From Desulfovibrio intestinalis (GTDB taxonomy: Bacteria > Desulfobacterota > Desulfovibrionia > Desulfovibrionales > Desulfovibrionaceae), in contig NZ_JACHGO010000007.1 in the NCBI RefSeq assembly GCF_014202345.1, positions 124,001 through 188,000 of the forward strand: a stretch of DNA of 64,000 nucleotides, given 5' to 3'. Positions 18,213 through 32,604 of this stretch are shown piece by piece. Each line of letters starts with the position of its first letter. The stretch's first letter is position 1. The notes beneath the pieces are model-generated. The model did no database searches and was not told where the DNA came from. It worked only from the letters and a program-made list of their open reading frames with translations. A program made the position numbers and the translations under genes.

Positions 18213-18477
18213 TCAGGGTTCAAAACGTCGGTTGTCTTTCAGGAACCAATGCACGCCGTGGGGGAAGCCATACAGCTCCAGCCTGTGGAGCAGTATTTCA
18301 GACAAGGCTGGCTCTTCGCTGTGCAGGCGATTTGGATTTCACAAGCACCCTGCTGCACAGCAGGCATCGCTTTTCCAGCTCTTCCGGCTTGTGGGCGCGC
18401 TCTTGCAGATGGGGCTCTGGCCGCCATCCCGGATGGTCAGACAATGCTGCGCTTACGCCAGCATTGTGCCGTACATG
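18213..18477 (-). pseudogene. Possible decayed small gene (two frames)
   Basis: Read leftward, one frame (from 18477, no ATG) gives a protein-like stretch containing RAHKPEELEKRCLLCS and then stops at 18298. An overlapping frame from about 18325 continues as LHSEEPALSEILLHRLELYG and ends KDNRRFEP at 18213. One frameshift would join them. Composition is protein-like but no family is recognised, and no start site is seen, so this is a weak call. Confidence 0.25.
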
Positions 18478-18810
18478 TTACGACTGCCCATCGCGTCAAT
18501 AAATCAGCTTAGCAGGGCAACGAGCTTGACAGTTTAGCCAGTGCTCTTGCACCGGACTTCAACTGGGAAACAATCTCTTGGGCCACACAAAAAGTCAAGC
18601 AAGGGCCCATATAAACGGGCAAAGGCGCTCTCGAACGGAGGATGACCAGCCTGTACAGCTGCACGCGCATACCCGCCCAGGTTGCATGGCTTGCGAATAT
18701 TTTGATGATCTATTTACAGCAATAAAAGCGTATCAGCTTATATAGCGTAAAAAGGCTTAAAATCATGCGGCCCATATCTATAGAAGAAACAGCCCGGGTC
18801 CAGGCCGCTG

Positions 18811-19962
18811 CTATTCTTCAAACCGCAACCTCTTCAGCGTGCCTGCCTGCACGGCCAGCAACTCGGCCACAATGGACACGGCTATCTGTTGCGGCGTTTC
18901 TGCATCAATGGTCAGCCCAATGGGACAACAAACAGCGGCAAGCTCCGAAGCGGGCACGCCCTGAGCGCGCAGAATCTCGTAAATCTGGTCGCGCTTGGAT
19001 TTGCTGCCTATCATGCCAATATACTGGGCATGGCTGACCAGAGCCTGCGCCAGGGTTTCACGGTCAAAGCCGTGCCCGCGCGTGATAATGGCCACATAAT
19101 GGTTTCGCCCGACGGCGCAGGTTTCCACCAGATTTTCATAGGCGGGCAGCACATGGCAGTGACGCGCCATCGGGAAGCGTTCTGGATTGGAAAATTCCGG
19201 CCTGTCGTCAACGACGTCGATGATAAATCCACAGGCGTGGGCCAGGCGCGCCACCTCAAGGGACACATGCCCCCCGCCGCACAAAAGCAGCACTGGCGGC
19301 GCTGCCAGCGGTTCAACGTAGATTCGGCAACCGCTTTCTTCCACCAGACCGGGCTTGCCCTTGCGCTGCGCCAGCAGGGTGCGCACCGGGGCAATGTCAA
19401 GGCTGACATCCGGCGGCAAGGGCGCGTCTGACGGCATATCCGCACGTTCAGGCAGCCCGTCGAGATAAAGACGCCGCAAGGGTGGTTCGCGGTTCACGTC
19501 GACCACCCATATACCGCCCACACCAGCCCGCAACGCCTGGGCAGACAACGCGAACAGGGGTGCGTGGTCAGGCCGAAGGACCTCACACAGCACTTCCATA
19601 TCGCCGCCGCAGATCATATCACTGCCGGGGGTAAAGCCACTCATGTCGCAAACGACCTGACTGGACTGCCCCATAAACAAGCTCTGGGCCGCCGATTCCA
19701 TAGCCCGCGCCTCAAGAAGGCCGCCGCCAATAGTGCCCTCGGGGCCATTTTGCGTATACAGGGCGCGTGTGCCTGCATCACGGGGGGCGGAACCTGTACG
19801 GCTGATAACCGTCACAAGCACCACGCTTTCTCCCTTGCCGAGCAGGCTGGCCACACGAGCTTCAAGAGTTTCTGCCCAGGGCGCGGCAATACTGCCTGAA
19901 GAAACGGGAACGGCCATAGCCTCGGAAGAACCCGTCTCGCCGGGCAGATCAGCTTTGCTCAT
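18811..19962 (-). CDS. XdhC/CoxI family molybdoenzyme-maturation protein
   Basis: A 383-residue protein from the ATG at 19962. The GGAGG at 19969-19973 fits this start (6 nt spacing) and would overlap the alternative ATG at 19968. The N-terminal XdhC_CoxI part carries SRTGSAPRDAGTRALY and GTIGGGLLEA; the C-terminal part is an XdhC Rossmann domain with LLLCGGGHVSLEVARLA and GMIGSKSKRD. Family members bind molybdenum cofactor, sulfurate it and insert it into xanthine dehydrogenase-type enzymes. No such enzyme is encoded nearby. The gene overlaps the 3' end of topA by 14 bp, so the two are probably co-transcribed, which looks like a chance arrangement functionally. Confidence 0.85.
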   Translation of the reverse strand: MSKADLPGETGSSEAMAVPVSSGSIAAPWAETLEARVASLLGKGESVVLVTVISRTGSAPRDAGTRALYTQNGPEGTIGGGLLEARAMESAAQSLFMGQSSQVVCDMSGFTPGSDMICGGDMEVLCEVLRPDHAPLFALSAQALRAGVGGIWVVDVNREPPLRRLYLDGLPERADMPSDAPLPPDVSLDIAPVRTLLAQRKGKPGLVEESGCRIYVEPLAAPPVLLLCGGGHVSLEVARLAHACGFIIDVVDDRPEFSNPERFPMARHCHVLPAYENLVETCAVGRNHYVAIITRGHGFDRETLAQALVSHAQYIGMIGSKSKRDQIYEILRAQGVPASELAAVCCPIGLTIDAETPQQIAVSIVAELLAVQAGTLKRLRFEE

Positions 19963-22195
19963 CACCATCCTCCTTCACATAGCCGCACCCCTTGACGGGA
20001 CAGATGACTTTTGTGCCAGCCCGGCTCTTTTTTTCCACAAGATACGGTGAATTACAGCGCGGGCAGGGGCCAGGCACGGGCTTGTCCCACAAGGCAAAAT
20101 CACATTTAGGATACTGATCGCAGGAATAGAACAGCTTGCCGCGCTTGGTGCTTTTTTCTACCAGCTGCCCATTTTCACAGCGCGGGCAGGGCACGCCTGT
20201 GGACAACGGGGCCGCGTGCTTGCACTCGGGATATCCCGTGCAGGCAATAAAACTGCTGCCAGTGCGGGATTTCTTTATGACAAGGTCCCGGCCGCACTGG
20301 GGGCACTGCCCCACTTTTTCATACTGAGGCTTTTCTGCGGCTACAGCCTCAACCTTGCCATCTTCGGTGCGGGAAAAATTACTGGTGTAGCTGCAATCGG
20401 GATAACCGGAACAGGCCAGAAAGGACCCGGCCTTGCCAAACTTTATCATGAGAGGCTTGCCGCATTCCGGGCAGGGCAAGTCGGCGGGAATGCCGCCCTT
20501 GACGCTCTGCATGTTTTTGGCAGCTGCGGCCAGCGTGGGGTTGAAGTCGTCGGAGAAGGCGCGCAAAAGCTCCACCCAGTGCTCCTTGCCTTCCGCCACC
20601 TTGTCGAGCCCCTCTTCCATCTGGGCGGTAAAGCCCACATCCATAAGCTGGACAAAATGCTCGGTCAGTTGCTGACAGACCACGCGCCCAAGATCCGTGG
20701 GCACAAAATGCCTTTCGGCAAGGCTGACATATTCCCTGTCCTGAAGCGTTGAAATAATGGCCGCGTAGGTAGACGGACGCCCAATGCCACGCTCTTCCAG
20801 TTCGCGTACAAGGCTGGCTTCGCTGTAGCGTGGCGGGGGCTGGGTGAACTTCTGTTCCTTGTCCAGCTTGTCCAGTTTGAGCGTCTGCCCGGCTTCAAGG
20901 GGCGGCAATTCGGCGTCGCCGTCTTCCCCGGCACGGGGCAAAGCCGCCAGAAAACCGGGAAAAAGCATCCGCTCGCCCTTGGCGCGCCACTGGCTGTGGG
21001 CACAGGCAATGGTGACCGTGGTGTCGTGAAAACGCGCCCCGGCCATCTGCGAAGCCACAAAGCGCGACCAGATAAGCCGGTAAAGATTATACTGGTCCGG
21101 CGGCAGAAGGCTTTTCACTTCATCAGGAGTGATGGTCACATCTACAGGCCGGACGGCTTCATGGGCGTCCTGCGCGCTGCCCTTGGTCTTGTACACGCGG
21201 GCGCGCTTGGGCAGATAATCCTTGCCGAAATGCCCGGCAATGAAATCCTTGGCAGCGTCACGCGCTTCATCGGCAATGCGCGTCGAGTCCGTACGCATAT
21301 AGGTGATGAGGGCCGTCAGGCCACGGTCGCCAAGCTCCACGCCTTCATAGAGGCGCTGGGCGATGTTCATCGTGCGCTTGGCCGTGTAGGAAAGCCGCTG
21401 GTTGGCCGCCTGCTGCAGGGTGGAGGTAATGAACGGCGGCTGCGGCGCACGCTCGCGCTCTTTCTGTTCAACGCTCTCCACCACAAAGGGCTGGTCCTTG
21501 AGGGCATCTTCCAGCGCCTGCGCCTCTTCGGCATTGGCTATGACAGCCTTTTTGCCGTTGACCTTGGCAAGATCAGCCTTAAATGGAGGCGGCACAGCAC
21601 CAGAAAGCAGCACTTTGAACAGCCAGTATTCCTCTGGCTTGAAAACTTCGCGCTCTTCCTCGCGCTCAACGATGAGGCGCAGGGCCACGGATTGCACGCG
21701 CCCGGCGGATATGCCCCGCTTGATGGTCTTCCACAGCAGCGGAGAAATTTTATAGCCTACCAGCCTGTCCAGAATGCGCCGGGCCTGCTGGGCATCAAAG
21801 AGGTCGCCATTGAGTTCGCGCGGATGCGCTAACGCTTCTTTGACAGCTTTGGCCGTAATTTCGTTGAACTGGATGCGCTTTATGTCCTTGGCCTTGTCAC
21901 GGATAAGCTCCGCCACATGCCAGGCAATGGCCTCTCCCTCGCGGTCGGGGTCGGGCGCAAGATATACGGTGTCAGCCTTGGCTGCGGCGGCGCGCAGTTC
22001 ACTGACCACGTTTTTTTTGTTTTCAATAACTTCATAATGAGGCGAAAAGTTGTCCTCTTCGTTGACCCCAAGCGTCTTGGCGGGCAAATCGCGTACATGG
22101 CCCACACTGGCCTGCACCATATATGACGGCCCAAGAAATTTTTTAATGGTCTTAACTTTGGCCGGAGATTCCACTATTATCAACTGTTTGCCCAT
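19949..22195 (-). CDS. topA: DNA topoisomerase I
   Basis: A 748-residue type IA topoisomerase that relaxes negative supercoils. The true start is the ATG at 22195 (MGKQLIIVESPAKVK), with GAGAGG upstream; the longer frame to 22285 adds 30 unmatched residues. The Toprim domain carries VESPAKVKTIKKFLG and the acidic DPDREGEAIAWH. The active-site tyrosine is in LITYMRTDSTRIADEA. The C-terminus has four Cys4 zinc-ribbon units (beginning CPECGKP, CPQCGRD, CPRCENG and CPRCNSP); the last three are tandem after a ~30-residue linker. Four units is within the range for the family. It overlaps the XdhC-family gene downstream. Confidence 0.96.
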   Translation of the reverse strand: MGKQLIIVESPAKVKTIKKFLGPSYMVQASVGHVRDLPAKTLGVNEEDNFSPHYEVIENKKNVVSELRAAAAKADTVYLAPDPDREGEAIAWHVAELIRDKAKDIKRIQFNEITAKAVKEALAHPRELNGDLFDAQQARRILDRLVGYKISPLLWKTIKRGISAGRVQSVALRLIVEREEEREVFKPEEYWLFKVLLSGAVPPPFKADLAKVNGKKAVIANAEEAQALEDALKDQPFVVESVEQKERERAPQPPFITSTLQQAANQRLSYTAKRTMNIAQRLYEGVELGDRGLTALITYMRTDSTRIADEARDAAKDFIAGHFGKDYLPKRARVYKTKGSAQDAHEAVRPVDVTITPDEVKSLLPPDQYNLYRLIWSRFVASQMAGARFHDTTVTIACAHSQWRAKGERMLFPGFLAALPRAGEDGDAELPPLEAGQTLKLDKLDKEQKFTQPPPRYSEASLVRELEERGIGRPSTYAAIISTLQDREYVSLAERHFVPTDLGRVVCQQLTEHFVQLMDVGFTAQMEEGLDKVAEGKEHWVELLRAFSDDFNPTLAAAAKNMQSVKGGIPADLPCPECGKPLMIKFGKAGSFLACSGYPDCSYTSNFSRTEDGKVEAVAAEKPQYEKVGQCPQCGRDLVIKKSRTGSSFIACTGYPECKHAAPLSTGVPCPRCENGQLVEKSTKRGKLFYSCDQYPKCDFALWDKPVPGPCPRCNSPYLVEKKSRAGTKVICPVKGCGYVKEDGDEQS

Positions 22196-22497
22196 GCTGC
22201 CTCTCAACTGCTTTCCGGCTGCGCCAGTATTTTTTGACGCGCCCTTTATGTAACGGCAAGATACGATAAAACGCACAGGCGTCAAGTGTGCATCGCCGAA
22301 GCGGCCCCGGCTGACCTGAGATTACGGAGCAGCCAGACAGGCTGCGATGTATGCCCCGCGCCGGGGCCGGGCAGGAAAAACTTTTTATTATCGTACAGTG
22401 CTAACTGCCTTCCACACATGATGGAATGGTCCGAACTGGACAGGCCCGTACACCTTGCGGTAATAGTAGAGAAGATTCCAGTCAAAATGAGGGCTAT

Positions 22498-23205
22498 ATG
22501 CATATATGTCCAATACCATACCGGCTTGCTGCGGCACTGTGCCTTGCAATGCTGTGTCTGTTGGCGGCGGGCTGCTCTTCCCATCAGAACAGCGCCAATC
22601 CGGACGGATCAAACTTCCCGCCCGGCACTCCGGCAGATTCGCGCGCCAATCAGGCCGACGCCACCCCGCTGCCAGCCATAAAGGCCAAGCCGGGGCAAAG
22701 TGTTTTTGTTGACGTAAGCGGCGGCAGCGCCACTTTCAACGCCGACCTTCAATCCATGCTTACGGCGTATCTGCAGAGCGAACGGGAGCTTATACCCGCT
22801 GAATCTGCCAAGGAGGCCGACCTGACGCTGCATGTGGCAGTGGATGACGTTATGCCGCTGGGCTCACGCAGCACGCCGGCCAACGCGGGCAGAACTCTGG
22901 GGCATACAGCCACGGGAGCCATGCTTGGCGCGCTTGTGGGCGGCAGCACCGGGGGCGGGCGCGGGGCGGCCTGGGGTGTGGGCGGGGGCCTGCTCCTGGG
23001 TCTTGGCGTAAGCATGCTTGATGGCGGCACAAGCAATATATGGGGCATGCGCGCGCGGGTGGGCACCAGCAAGCAGGGCAAGAAACCCAGCGAAATGTAC
23101 ACGGTAAACGTCAGCGCCGAAGGCGAAAATATGGGGCGCGATGACATCCTTCCCGCTCTGGAAGACAAACTGAGCAGCGAAATTGTCAAGGCCGTAAAGC
23201 CCTGA
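22498..23205 (+). CDS. TraT-like outer-membrane lipoprotein (first of pair)
   Basis: A 235-residue lipoprotein from the ATG at 22498, with TGAGGG just upstream; the signal ends in a CLLAAGC lipobox. After a disordered stretch come a small alpha/beta part (QSVFVDVSGGSATFNADLQ), then a glycine-rich segment (about 145-180: GAMLGALVGGSTGGGRGAAWG) and a C-terminal beta part ending EIVKAVKP. The layout (surface-exclusion or complement-resistance TraT type, with a Gly-rich membrane-like hairpin) is similar to TraT, but identity is low and function should not be transferred. It is divergent from topA. The second TraT-like gene lies 283 bp downstream. Confidence 0.6.
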   Translation: MHICPIPYRLAAALCLAMLCLLAAGCSSHQNSANPDGSNFPPGTPADSRANQADATPLPAIKAKPGQSVFVDVSGGSATFNADLQSMLTAYLQSERELIPAESAKEADLTLHVAVDDVMPLGSRSTPANAGRTLGHTATGAMLGALVGGSTGGGRGAAWGVGGGLLLGLGVSMLDGGTSNIWGMRARVGTSKQGKKPSEMYTVNVSAEGENMGRDDILPALEDKLSSEIVKAVKP

Positions 23206-23488
23206 CCCCACTCCGCAAATATTGAGGAGCGGCCTGGCACAGCCAAAATATTGCCGCCTCAACAACAAATTTATTCCCCGTCAAACCCTGCTCTGCCAAA
23301 TTTCGCCAACGACTGTGACTTCGTCAAACTGCCGGACGATCCAACATCCTGGCCTCACTGAATTCTGACCGAAGCACTTTGAATTTGGCCCGGATAATGC
23401 AGGTTCACAAGCATACGCGCAAAAGACGTTTGTCTTGCGTGTTCATTACACGCCGTCAGAACTTGGATGGCAATGATCGAGGTTTTTT

Positions 23489-24145
23489 ATGACTCTGAAA
23501 GGACTACATTTTATCATACTGCTGCTTTGCCTGAGCCTGCTGCCCCTGGCGGCATGCGTGCGTCAGCCTGCTGACCCCGGCAAGCTTGAAGTGTTGCGCT
23601 CGGGCAAACTTCAGGAAGCGCAGGACGACGATTCTGTTCCTGATTCCGTGTATGTGAGTGTGCGCGACAACACCAGCCGTGTTTTCGGCCTGCGCGCGCA
23701 AACAGAAGCGTGGCTGCAGCGCAGCGGCTTCACCATTGTGGCCAACCCCAGCGAGGCGGGCTATATTGTGCAACTGACGGTGCTGTCTGCCGGAAATACT
23801 GATCCCGCCCATCTGCGTAACGCGGTCAACAAGGGGTACGACACCTCCTCCTATCTTACGGGAAGCGGCGGAACCGCCGTATTAGCCGACGTGCTGCTGG
23901 TGCAGCGCCGCGTGCCCAGTGCCGCAAGGCCCAGCCGGGCTGTGCTTAAAAATATTTCCAGCCGAAACGCCCTTTCCAACAGCCAGATGCGCATAGCTGT
24001 CCTGGCGCAGGGGCAGATTCGTATGGAAACGGGAGCGCCCACCCAGTTCACGGAAACCCTGGCCCGCGAGATTGGCACCGCCATCCACGCCGCCAACAAA
24101 AACGCGCAGGGCAACACGACGGCCCCTGCGGCAAGCGCGCCCTAG
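23489..24145 (+). CDS. TraT-like outer-membrane lipoprotein (second of pair)
   Basis: A 218-residue lipoprotein with lipobox LAAC (Cys23) and a GAGG ribosome-binding site. SVYVSVRDNTSR and the following LRAQTEAWLQRSGFTIVANPSEAGYIVQLTVLS strongly resemble the N-terminal half of TraT. Unlike TraT and unlike the gene at 22498, it lacks the long glycine-rich hydrophobic hairpin; only a short GSGGTAVLADVLLVQ segment stands in its place. The Ala/Asn-rich C-terminal tail is low complexity. It ends before a strong terminator at 24192. The pair are probably divergent paralogues. Confidence 0.6.
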   Translation: MTLKGLHFIILLLCLSLLPLAACVRQPADPGKLEVLRSGKLQEAQDDDSVPDSVYVSVRDNTSRVFGLRAQTEAWLQRSGFTIVANPSEAGYIVQLTVLSAGNTDPAHLRNAVNKGYDTSSYLTGSGGTAVLADVLLVQRRVPSAARPSRAVLKNISSRNALSNSQMRIAVLAQGQIRMETGAPTQFTETLAREIGTAIHAANKNAQGNTTAPAASAP

Positions 24146-28852
<4,707 letters not shown>

Positions 28853-28942
28853 AAACCTGACGAATGAAGACCGCGTTCGCCACCAGATTCCGGCTAGGGA
28901 TTTCAGGTGACGGACGCGGTCATGCCATAGAACAATAGGCCG

Positions 28943-28970
28943 GGGCGCAGGTGAAGGCTTGCGCCCTTTT
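28943..28970 (+). terminator. Hairpin with T tract between por and pta
   Basis: A 7-bp stem GGGCGCA/TGCGCCC followed by TTTT. A second inverted pair, GACCGCGT (28869-28876) with ACGCGGTC (28914-28921), lies just before it. Together they could end most por transcripts and let a fraction read into pta. Confidence 0.5.
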
Positions 28971-29012
28971 CGCGTCATCCTGCCAGCCTGCCGGCACAAT
29001 CAGGGGAAGCTT

Positions 29013-31124
29013 ATGTATAACGGACTCTATATCACAGCCACCGGCCCAATGACGGGCAAAAGCGCCATCGCCCTGGGAGCCATGCAGCTGCTCAGCCGCA
29101 GTATGCGCAATGTGGCGTTCTTTCGCCCCATCATTAATGAACCTCTATGGGACGACCGTGACCCGGACATCCACCTGATGCTTGAGTACTTCAAACTCAA
29201 GATGGACTATGCCGACACCTTTGCCTACACCCAGCGCGAGGCCCGCCAGATCATCAATCAGGGCTCACGCAACCTGCTTATCGAAAACATCATCCAGAAG
29301 TATAAAAAACTGCTGGAAACCTTTGAATTCGTGCTTTGCGTGGGTACGGACTTTCTGGCCAAAGACCCGGTGTTCGAATTCGACCTCAACGCCGAAATAG
29401 CCGCCAACCTGGGCACGCCCGTCATTCTTGTGACCAGCGGGCAAAAGGCTACGGCTGAAGACATTCGCGAGTCTCTCCAGATCACTATGGACAGCCTCGC
29501 TCCCTTTTCTCTGGATGTTGTGGCCACCATCATCAACCGCCGCAACCTTACCCAGACCGAGCTTGACGAACTGCGCACCCATTTCAGCACCGACGAGCGC
29601 AAGGCGCTTATCTACTCGGTGCCCAATGAGCCCACCATCGGCCAGCCCACAATGGGCGATGTGAAAAAGGGCCTGGGCGCGGAAGTGCTTTTTGGTGAAA
29701 ACCGTCTGGACGCACTGGTGGACGACTATCTGATCGCGGCCATGCACGTGAACAATGTGCTGCCTTACATCGCCAAAGATCAGCTTGTCGTGACGCCCGG
29801 CGACCGCGCCGACGTGCTGATTGCCGCCATTGCCTCGCGCCTCACTTCCTCCACGCCCGACATCGCCGGCGTGCTGCTCACGGGCGGCATCCGCCCGGAT
29901 GAAGAAGTGTGCAAGTTCATTGAAGGCTGGACGGCGTCTCCCCTGCCCATCCTGCTGACCAAGGGGCACACCTACAATACCATGCTGGCCCTTCAGGAGC
30001 TCATCGCTCCCATCGAGCCCGGCAACGTCCGCAAGATCAACACCGTGCTTGGCCTTTTCGAGCAGCATGTCAACGGCAAGGAAATCGCCAGCCGTATTGT
30101 GAGCAAGCGCAGCGCGCGTATCACGCCTATGATGTTCGAGTTCGAGCTTATCGAACGCGCCAAGGCCAACAAGATGCGCATTGTTCTTGCCGAAGGCACT
30201 GAGGAACGCATACTCCGCGCGACAGACATTCTGCTGCGCCGCGATGTGGCCCATATCACCCTGCTGGGCGATGTGGACAAGATCCGCACCAAGGCCAACA
30301 CCCTTGGGCTGGACATCGAAAAGGCAACCCTTATTGACCCGGTCAATTCCGCCAAATTCGATGAGTACGCCAACACCTATTACGAGCTGCGCAAAAAGAA
30401 GGGCATCTCGCCCGAGCAGGCCCGTGACACGATGACAGACGCCACCTATTACGCCACAATGATGGTCAAGGTGGACGATGCCGACGGCATGGTCTCCGGC
30501 GCGGTCAACACCACGGCCCACACCATTCGCCCGGCTTTTGAATTTGTTAAGACCAAGCCCAGCTTCTCTGTTGTGTCTTCGGTCTTCCTCATGTGCCTCA
30601 AGGACCGTGTGCTGGTTTTCGGCGACTGCGCCGTCAACCCCAACCCCACGGCCCAGCAGCTGGCCGAAATTGCCATTGCGTCTGCCCATACGGCAGAAGT
30701 ATTCGGCATCGAACCCCGCGTTGCCATGCTTTCGTACTCCACCGGCACGTCAGGCAAGGGCGCGGACGTGGACATCGTGGTGGAAGCCACCCGCATTGCC
30801 AAGGAAATGGCTCCTGAACTGGCGCTGGAAGGCCCCTTGCAATACGACGCGGCCATTGATCCCAGCGTGGCCAAGACCAAAATGCCCGACAGCAAGGTGG
30901 CAGGCAAGGCAACTGTCTTCATCTTCCCCGACCTCAACACGGGCAACAACACCTACAAGGCTGTGCAGCGCGCTGCCGGCGCGGTGGCCATCGGCCCCGT
31001 GCTTCAGGGCCTCAACAAGCCCGTCAATGACCTGTCGCGCGGTTGCACCGTGCCTGACATTGTAAATACTGTGGCCATCACGGCTGTTCAGGCCGCCGCC
31101 GAAAAAATGGCGGCGGGCCAGTAA
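29013..31124 (+). CDS. pta: Phosphate acetyltransferase, long form
   Basis: A 703-residue enzyme converting acetyl-CoA plus phosphate to acetyl phosphate. The ATG at 29013 (MYNGLYITATGPMTGKS) has AGGGGA upstream and begins directly with the P-loop-like domain, so it is preferred over the frame to 28959. Three parts are visible: the N-terminal P-loop domain (GPMTGKSA at 10-17), a central DRTGG domain (ending near IVSKRSARITPMMFEFEL), and the C-terminal PTA domain (about 380-700) with MVSGAVNTTAHTIRPAFEFVK and the phosphate/CoA region SYSTGTSGKGADVDIV. The N-terminal domains are regulatory in the long form. It sits between por and ackA. Confidence 0.95.
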   Translation: MYNGLYITATGPMTGKSAIALGAMQLLSRSMRNVAFFRPIINEPLWDDRDPDIHLMLEYFKLKMDYADTFAYTQREARQIINQGSRNLLIENIIQKYKKLLETFEFVLCVGTDFLAKDPVFEFDLNAEIAANLGTPVILVTSGQKATAEDIRESLQITMDSLAPFSLDVVATIINRRNLTQTELDELRTHFSTDERKALIYSVPNEPTIGQPTMGDVKKGLGAEVLFGENRLDALVDDYLIAAMHVNNVLPYIAKDQLVVTPGDRADVLIAAIASRLTSSTPDIAGVLLTGGIRPDEEVCKFIEGWTASPLPILLTKGHTYNTMLALQELIAPIEPGNVRKINTVLGLFEQHVNGKEIASRIVSKRSARITPMMFEFELIERAKANKMRIVLAEGTEERILRATDILLRRDVAHITLLGDVDKIRTKANTLGLDIEKATLIDPVNSAKFDEYANTYYELRKKKGISPEQARDTMTDATYYATMMVKVDDADGMVSGAVNTTAHTIRPAFEFVKTKPSFSVVSSVFLMCLKDRVLVFGDCAVNPNPTAQQLAEIAIASAHTAEVFGIEPRVAMLSYSTGTSGKGADVDIVVEATRIAKEMAPELALEGPLQYDAAIDPSVAKTKMPDSKVAGKATVFIFPDLNTGNNTYKAVQRAAGAVAIGPVLQGLNKPVNDLSRGCTVPDIVNTVAITAVQAAAEKMAAGQ

Positions 31125-31144
31125 CCGCCAGTAGTAATATTACC

Positions 31145-31165
31145 GGGGGAGGGCACCCCTCCCCC
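31145..31165. promoter_or_regulatory. Perfect hairpin between pta and ackA
   Basis: A 9-bp stem GGGGGAGGG/CCCTCCCCC with a 3-nt loop and no T tract, in the 69-bp gap. More likely an mRNA-processing or stability element than a terminator. Confidence 0.45.
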
Positions 31166-31193
31166 ACCTCTGTCAACATCAAAAGGAAGACAC

Positions 31194-32405
31194 ATGAAAA
31201 TCCTGGTCATCAACGCGGGCTCATCGTCCTGCAAGTACCAACTGCTGGAAATGGATACCCACGCCGTCCTGTGCTCCGGCCTTGCCGAACGCATCGGACA
31301 GGACGAAGGCCGCCTGACCCACAAAATCGCCCCTGATACGGATAAGGAAGAAAAGATCATCCGCACCGCACATTTCCCCACCCATGTGCAGGCTATGGAA
31401 CTGGTCATCTCTCTTCTGACTGATGCCGAAAAGGGTGTTATCAAGGACAAGAGCGAAATCGCCGGTATCGGCCACCGTGTGCTGCACGGCGGCGAAGCTG
31501 TCAGCGACCCCGTGCTGGTGGACGAACGCGTGAAAGAAATTGTGCGCGAATGCTCCGTGCTGGGCCCCTTGCACAACCCCGCCAATCTTATGGGCATTGA
31601 AGTTGCTGAAAAGCTCTTCCCCGGCGTGCCCAACGTGGGCGTGTTTGATACCGAATTCGGCATGGGCATGCCCCAGGAAGCCTTCATGTACGCTCTGCCC
31701 TACGAGCTGTATGAAGACCTGCGCATCCGCCGCTACGGCTTCCACGGCACTTCCCACAAGTATATCGCTGGCGCCACGGCCAAATATCTGGGCAAGCCCC
31801 TCAACGAGCTGCGCTCCATCACCATGCACCTCGGCAATGGTTCGTCCATGAGCTGCGTGAAAAACGGCAAGTGCTTCGACACCAGCATGGGGCTCACCCC
31901 TCTGGAAGGCCTCATCATGGGCACCCGCTGCGGCAGCATTGACCCTGCCATTGTGCCCTTTGTGATGGACAAAAAGGGTCTCACCCCCGAGCAGGTGGAC
32001 ACCCTTATGAACAAAAAGTCCGGCTTGCTGGGCCTGTGCGGCTACACCGACATGCGCGACGTGCATGCCGAAGTGGAAAAAGGCAACGACCGCGCTGCTC
32101 TGGCCCTCAAAATGCTGGCCCGCAGCATCAAAAAAACCCTTGGTTCCTACTACTTCCTGCTCGACGGCAATGTGGACGCTCTGGTCTTCACTGCCGGCAT
32201 TGGCGAGAATGACGACATCGTGCGTGCCGAAGTGTGCGCTGGCCTCGAGCATATGGGCATCAAGATCGACGCCAAGGAAAACAGCACCCGCAAGCCCGGC
32301 GCGCGTACCATTTCCACGCCGGACAGCACCGTGCCTGTGCTCATCATTCCCACCAACGAAGAACTGCAAATCGCTATGGCTACTGTGGAAGTGCTGGGCA
32401 AATAA
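31194..32405 (+). CDS. ackA: Acetate kinase
   Basis: A 403-residue enzyme making ATP and acetate from acetyl phosphate and ADP. The N-terminus is the classic MKILVINAGSSSCKYQLLEM (phosphate loop). Also present are GIGHRVLHGGE, the catalytic aspartate in GVFDTEFGM, MHLGNGSSM, the arginine in MGTRCGSIDPAIV, and the C-terminal FTAGIGEND. Length is normal. AAGGAAG precedes the ATG. With por and pta it forms the substrate-level phosphorylation route, and a strong terminator follows at 32489. Confidence 0.97.
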   Translation: MKILVINAGSSSCKYQLLEMDTHAVLCSGLAERIGQDEGRLTHKIAPDTDKEEKIIRTAHFPTHVQAMELVISLLTDAEKGVIKDKSEIAGIGHRVLHGGEAVSDPVLVDERVKEIVRECSVLGPLHNPANLMGIEVAEKLFPGVPNVGVFDTEFGMGMPQEAFMYALPYELYEDLRIRRYGFHGTSHKYIAGATAKYLGKPLNELRSITMHLGNGSSMSCVKNGKCFDTSMGLTPLEGLIMGTRCGSIDPAIVPFVMDKKGLTPEQVDTLMNKKSGLLGLCGYTDMRDVHAEVEKGNDRAALALKMLARSIKKTLGSYYFLLDGNVDALVFTAGIGENDDIVRAEVCAGLEHMGIKIDAKENSTRKPGARTISTPDSTVPVLIIPTNEELQIAMATVEVLGK

Positions 32406-32488
32406 GCTCACGCAGTTTCAGCAGCCATGCCGGTCTGGAGCAGACCTGCGCTACAACGCTGCTGCAATGCTCTGGCTGGAATATACTG

Positions 32489-32519
32489 AAGGCCGCCCCC
32501 GAAAAGGGGCGGCCTTTTA
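32489..32519 (+). terminator. Rho-independent terminator after ackA
   Basis: An 11-bp stem AAGGCCGCCCC/GGGGCGGCCTT with a 6-nt loop and a TTTTAT tail. Confidence 0.85.
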
Positions 32520-32604
32520 TATGGCTTCTTCGCAAGCAGACGCTTGAAGGGACTTCCAGAACGGATTTCTTTTGAAGCACTGCACACTTCAAAATCACGC
32601 TGTT

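Larger units (their letters stand above)
17765..18810. other. Intergenic region of about 1 kb without an intact gene
   Basis: It holds the presumed promoter of the RND operon, an inverted repeat at 17927-17959, and possible remains of a small leftward gene at 18213-18477. Frames on the plus strand across it have no ribosome-binding site and no recognisable protein features. Confidence 0.5.
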
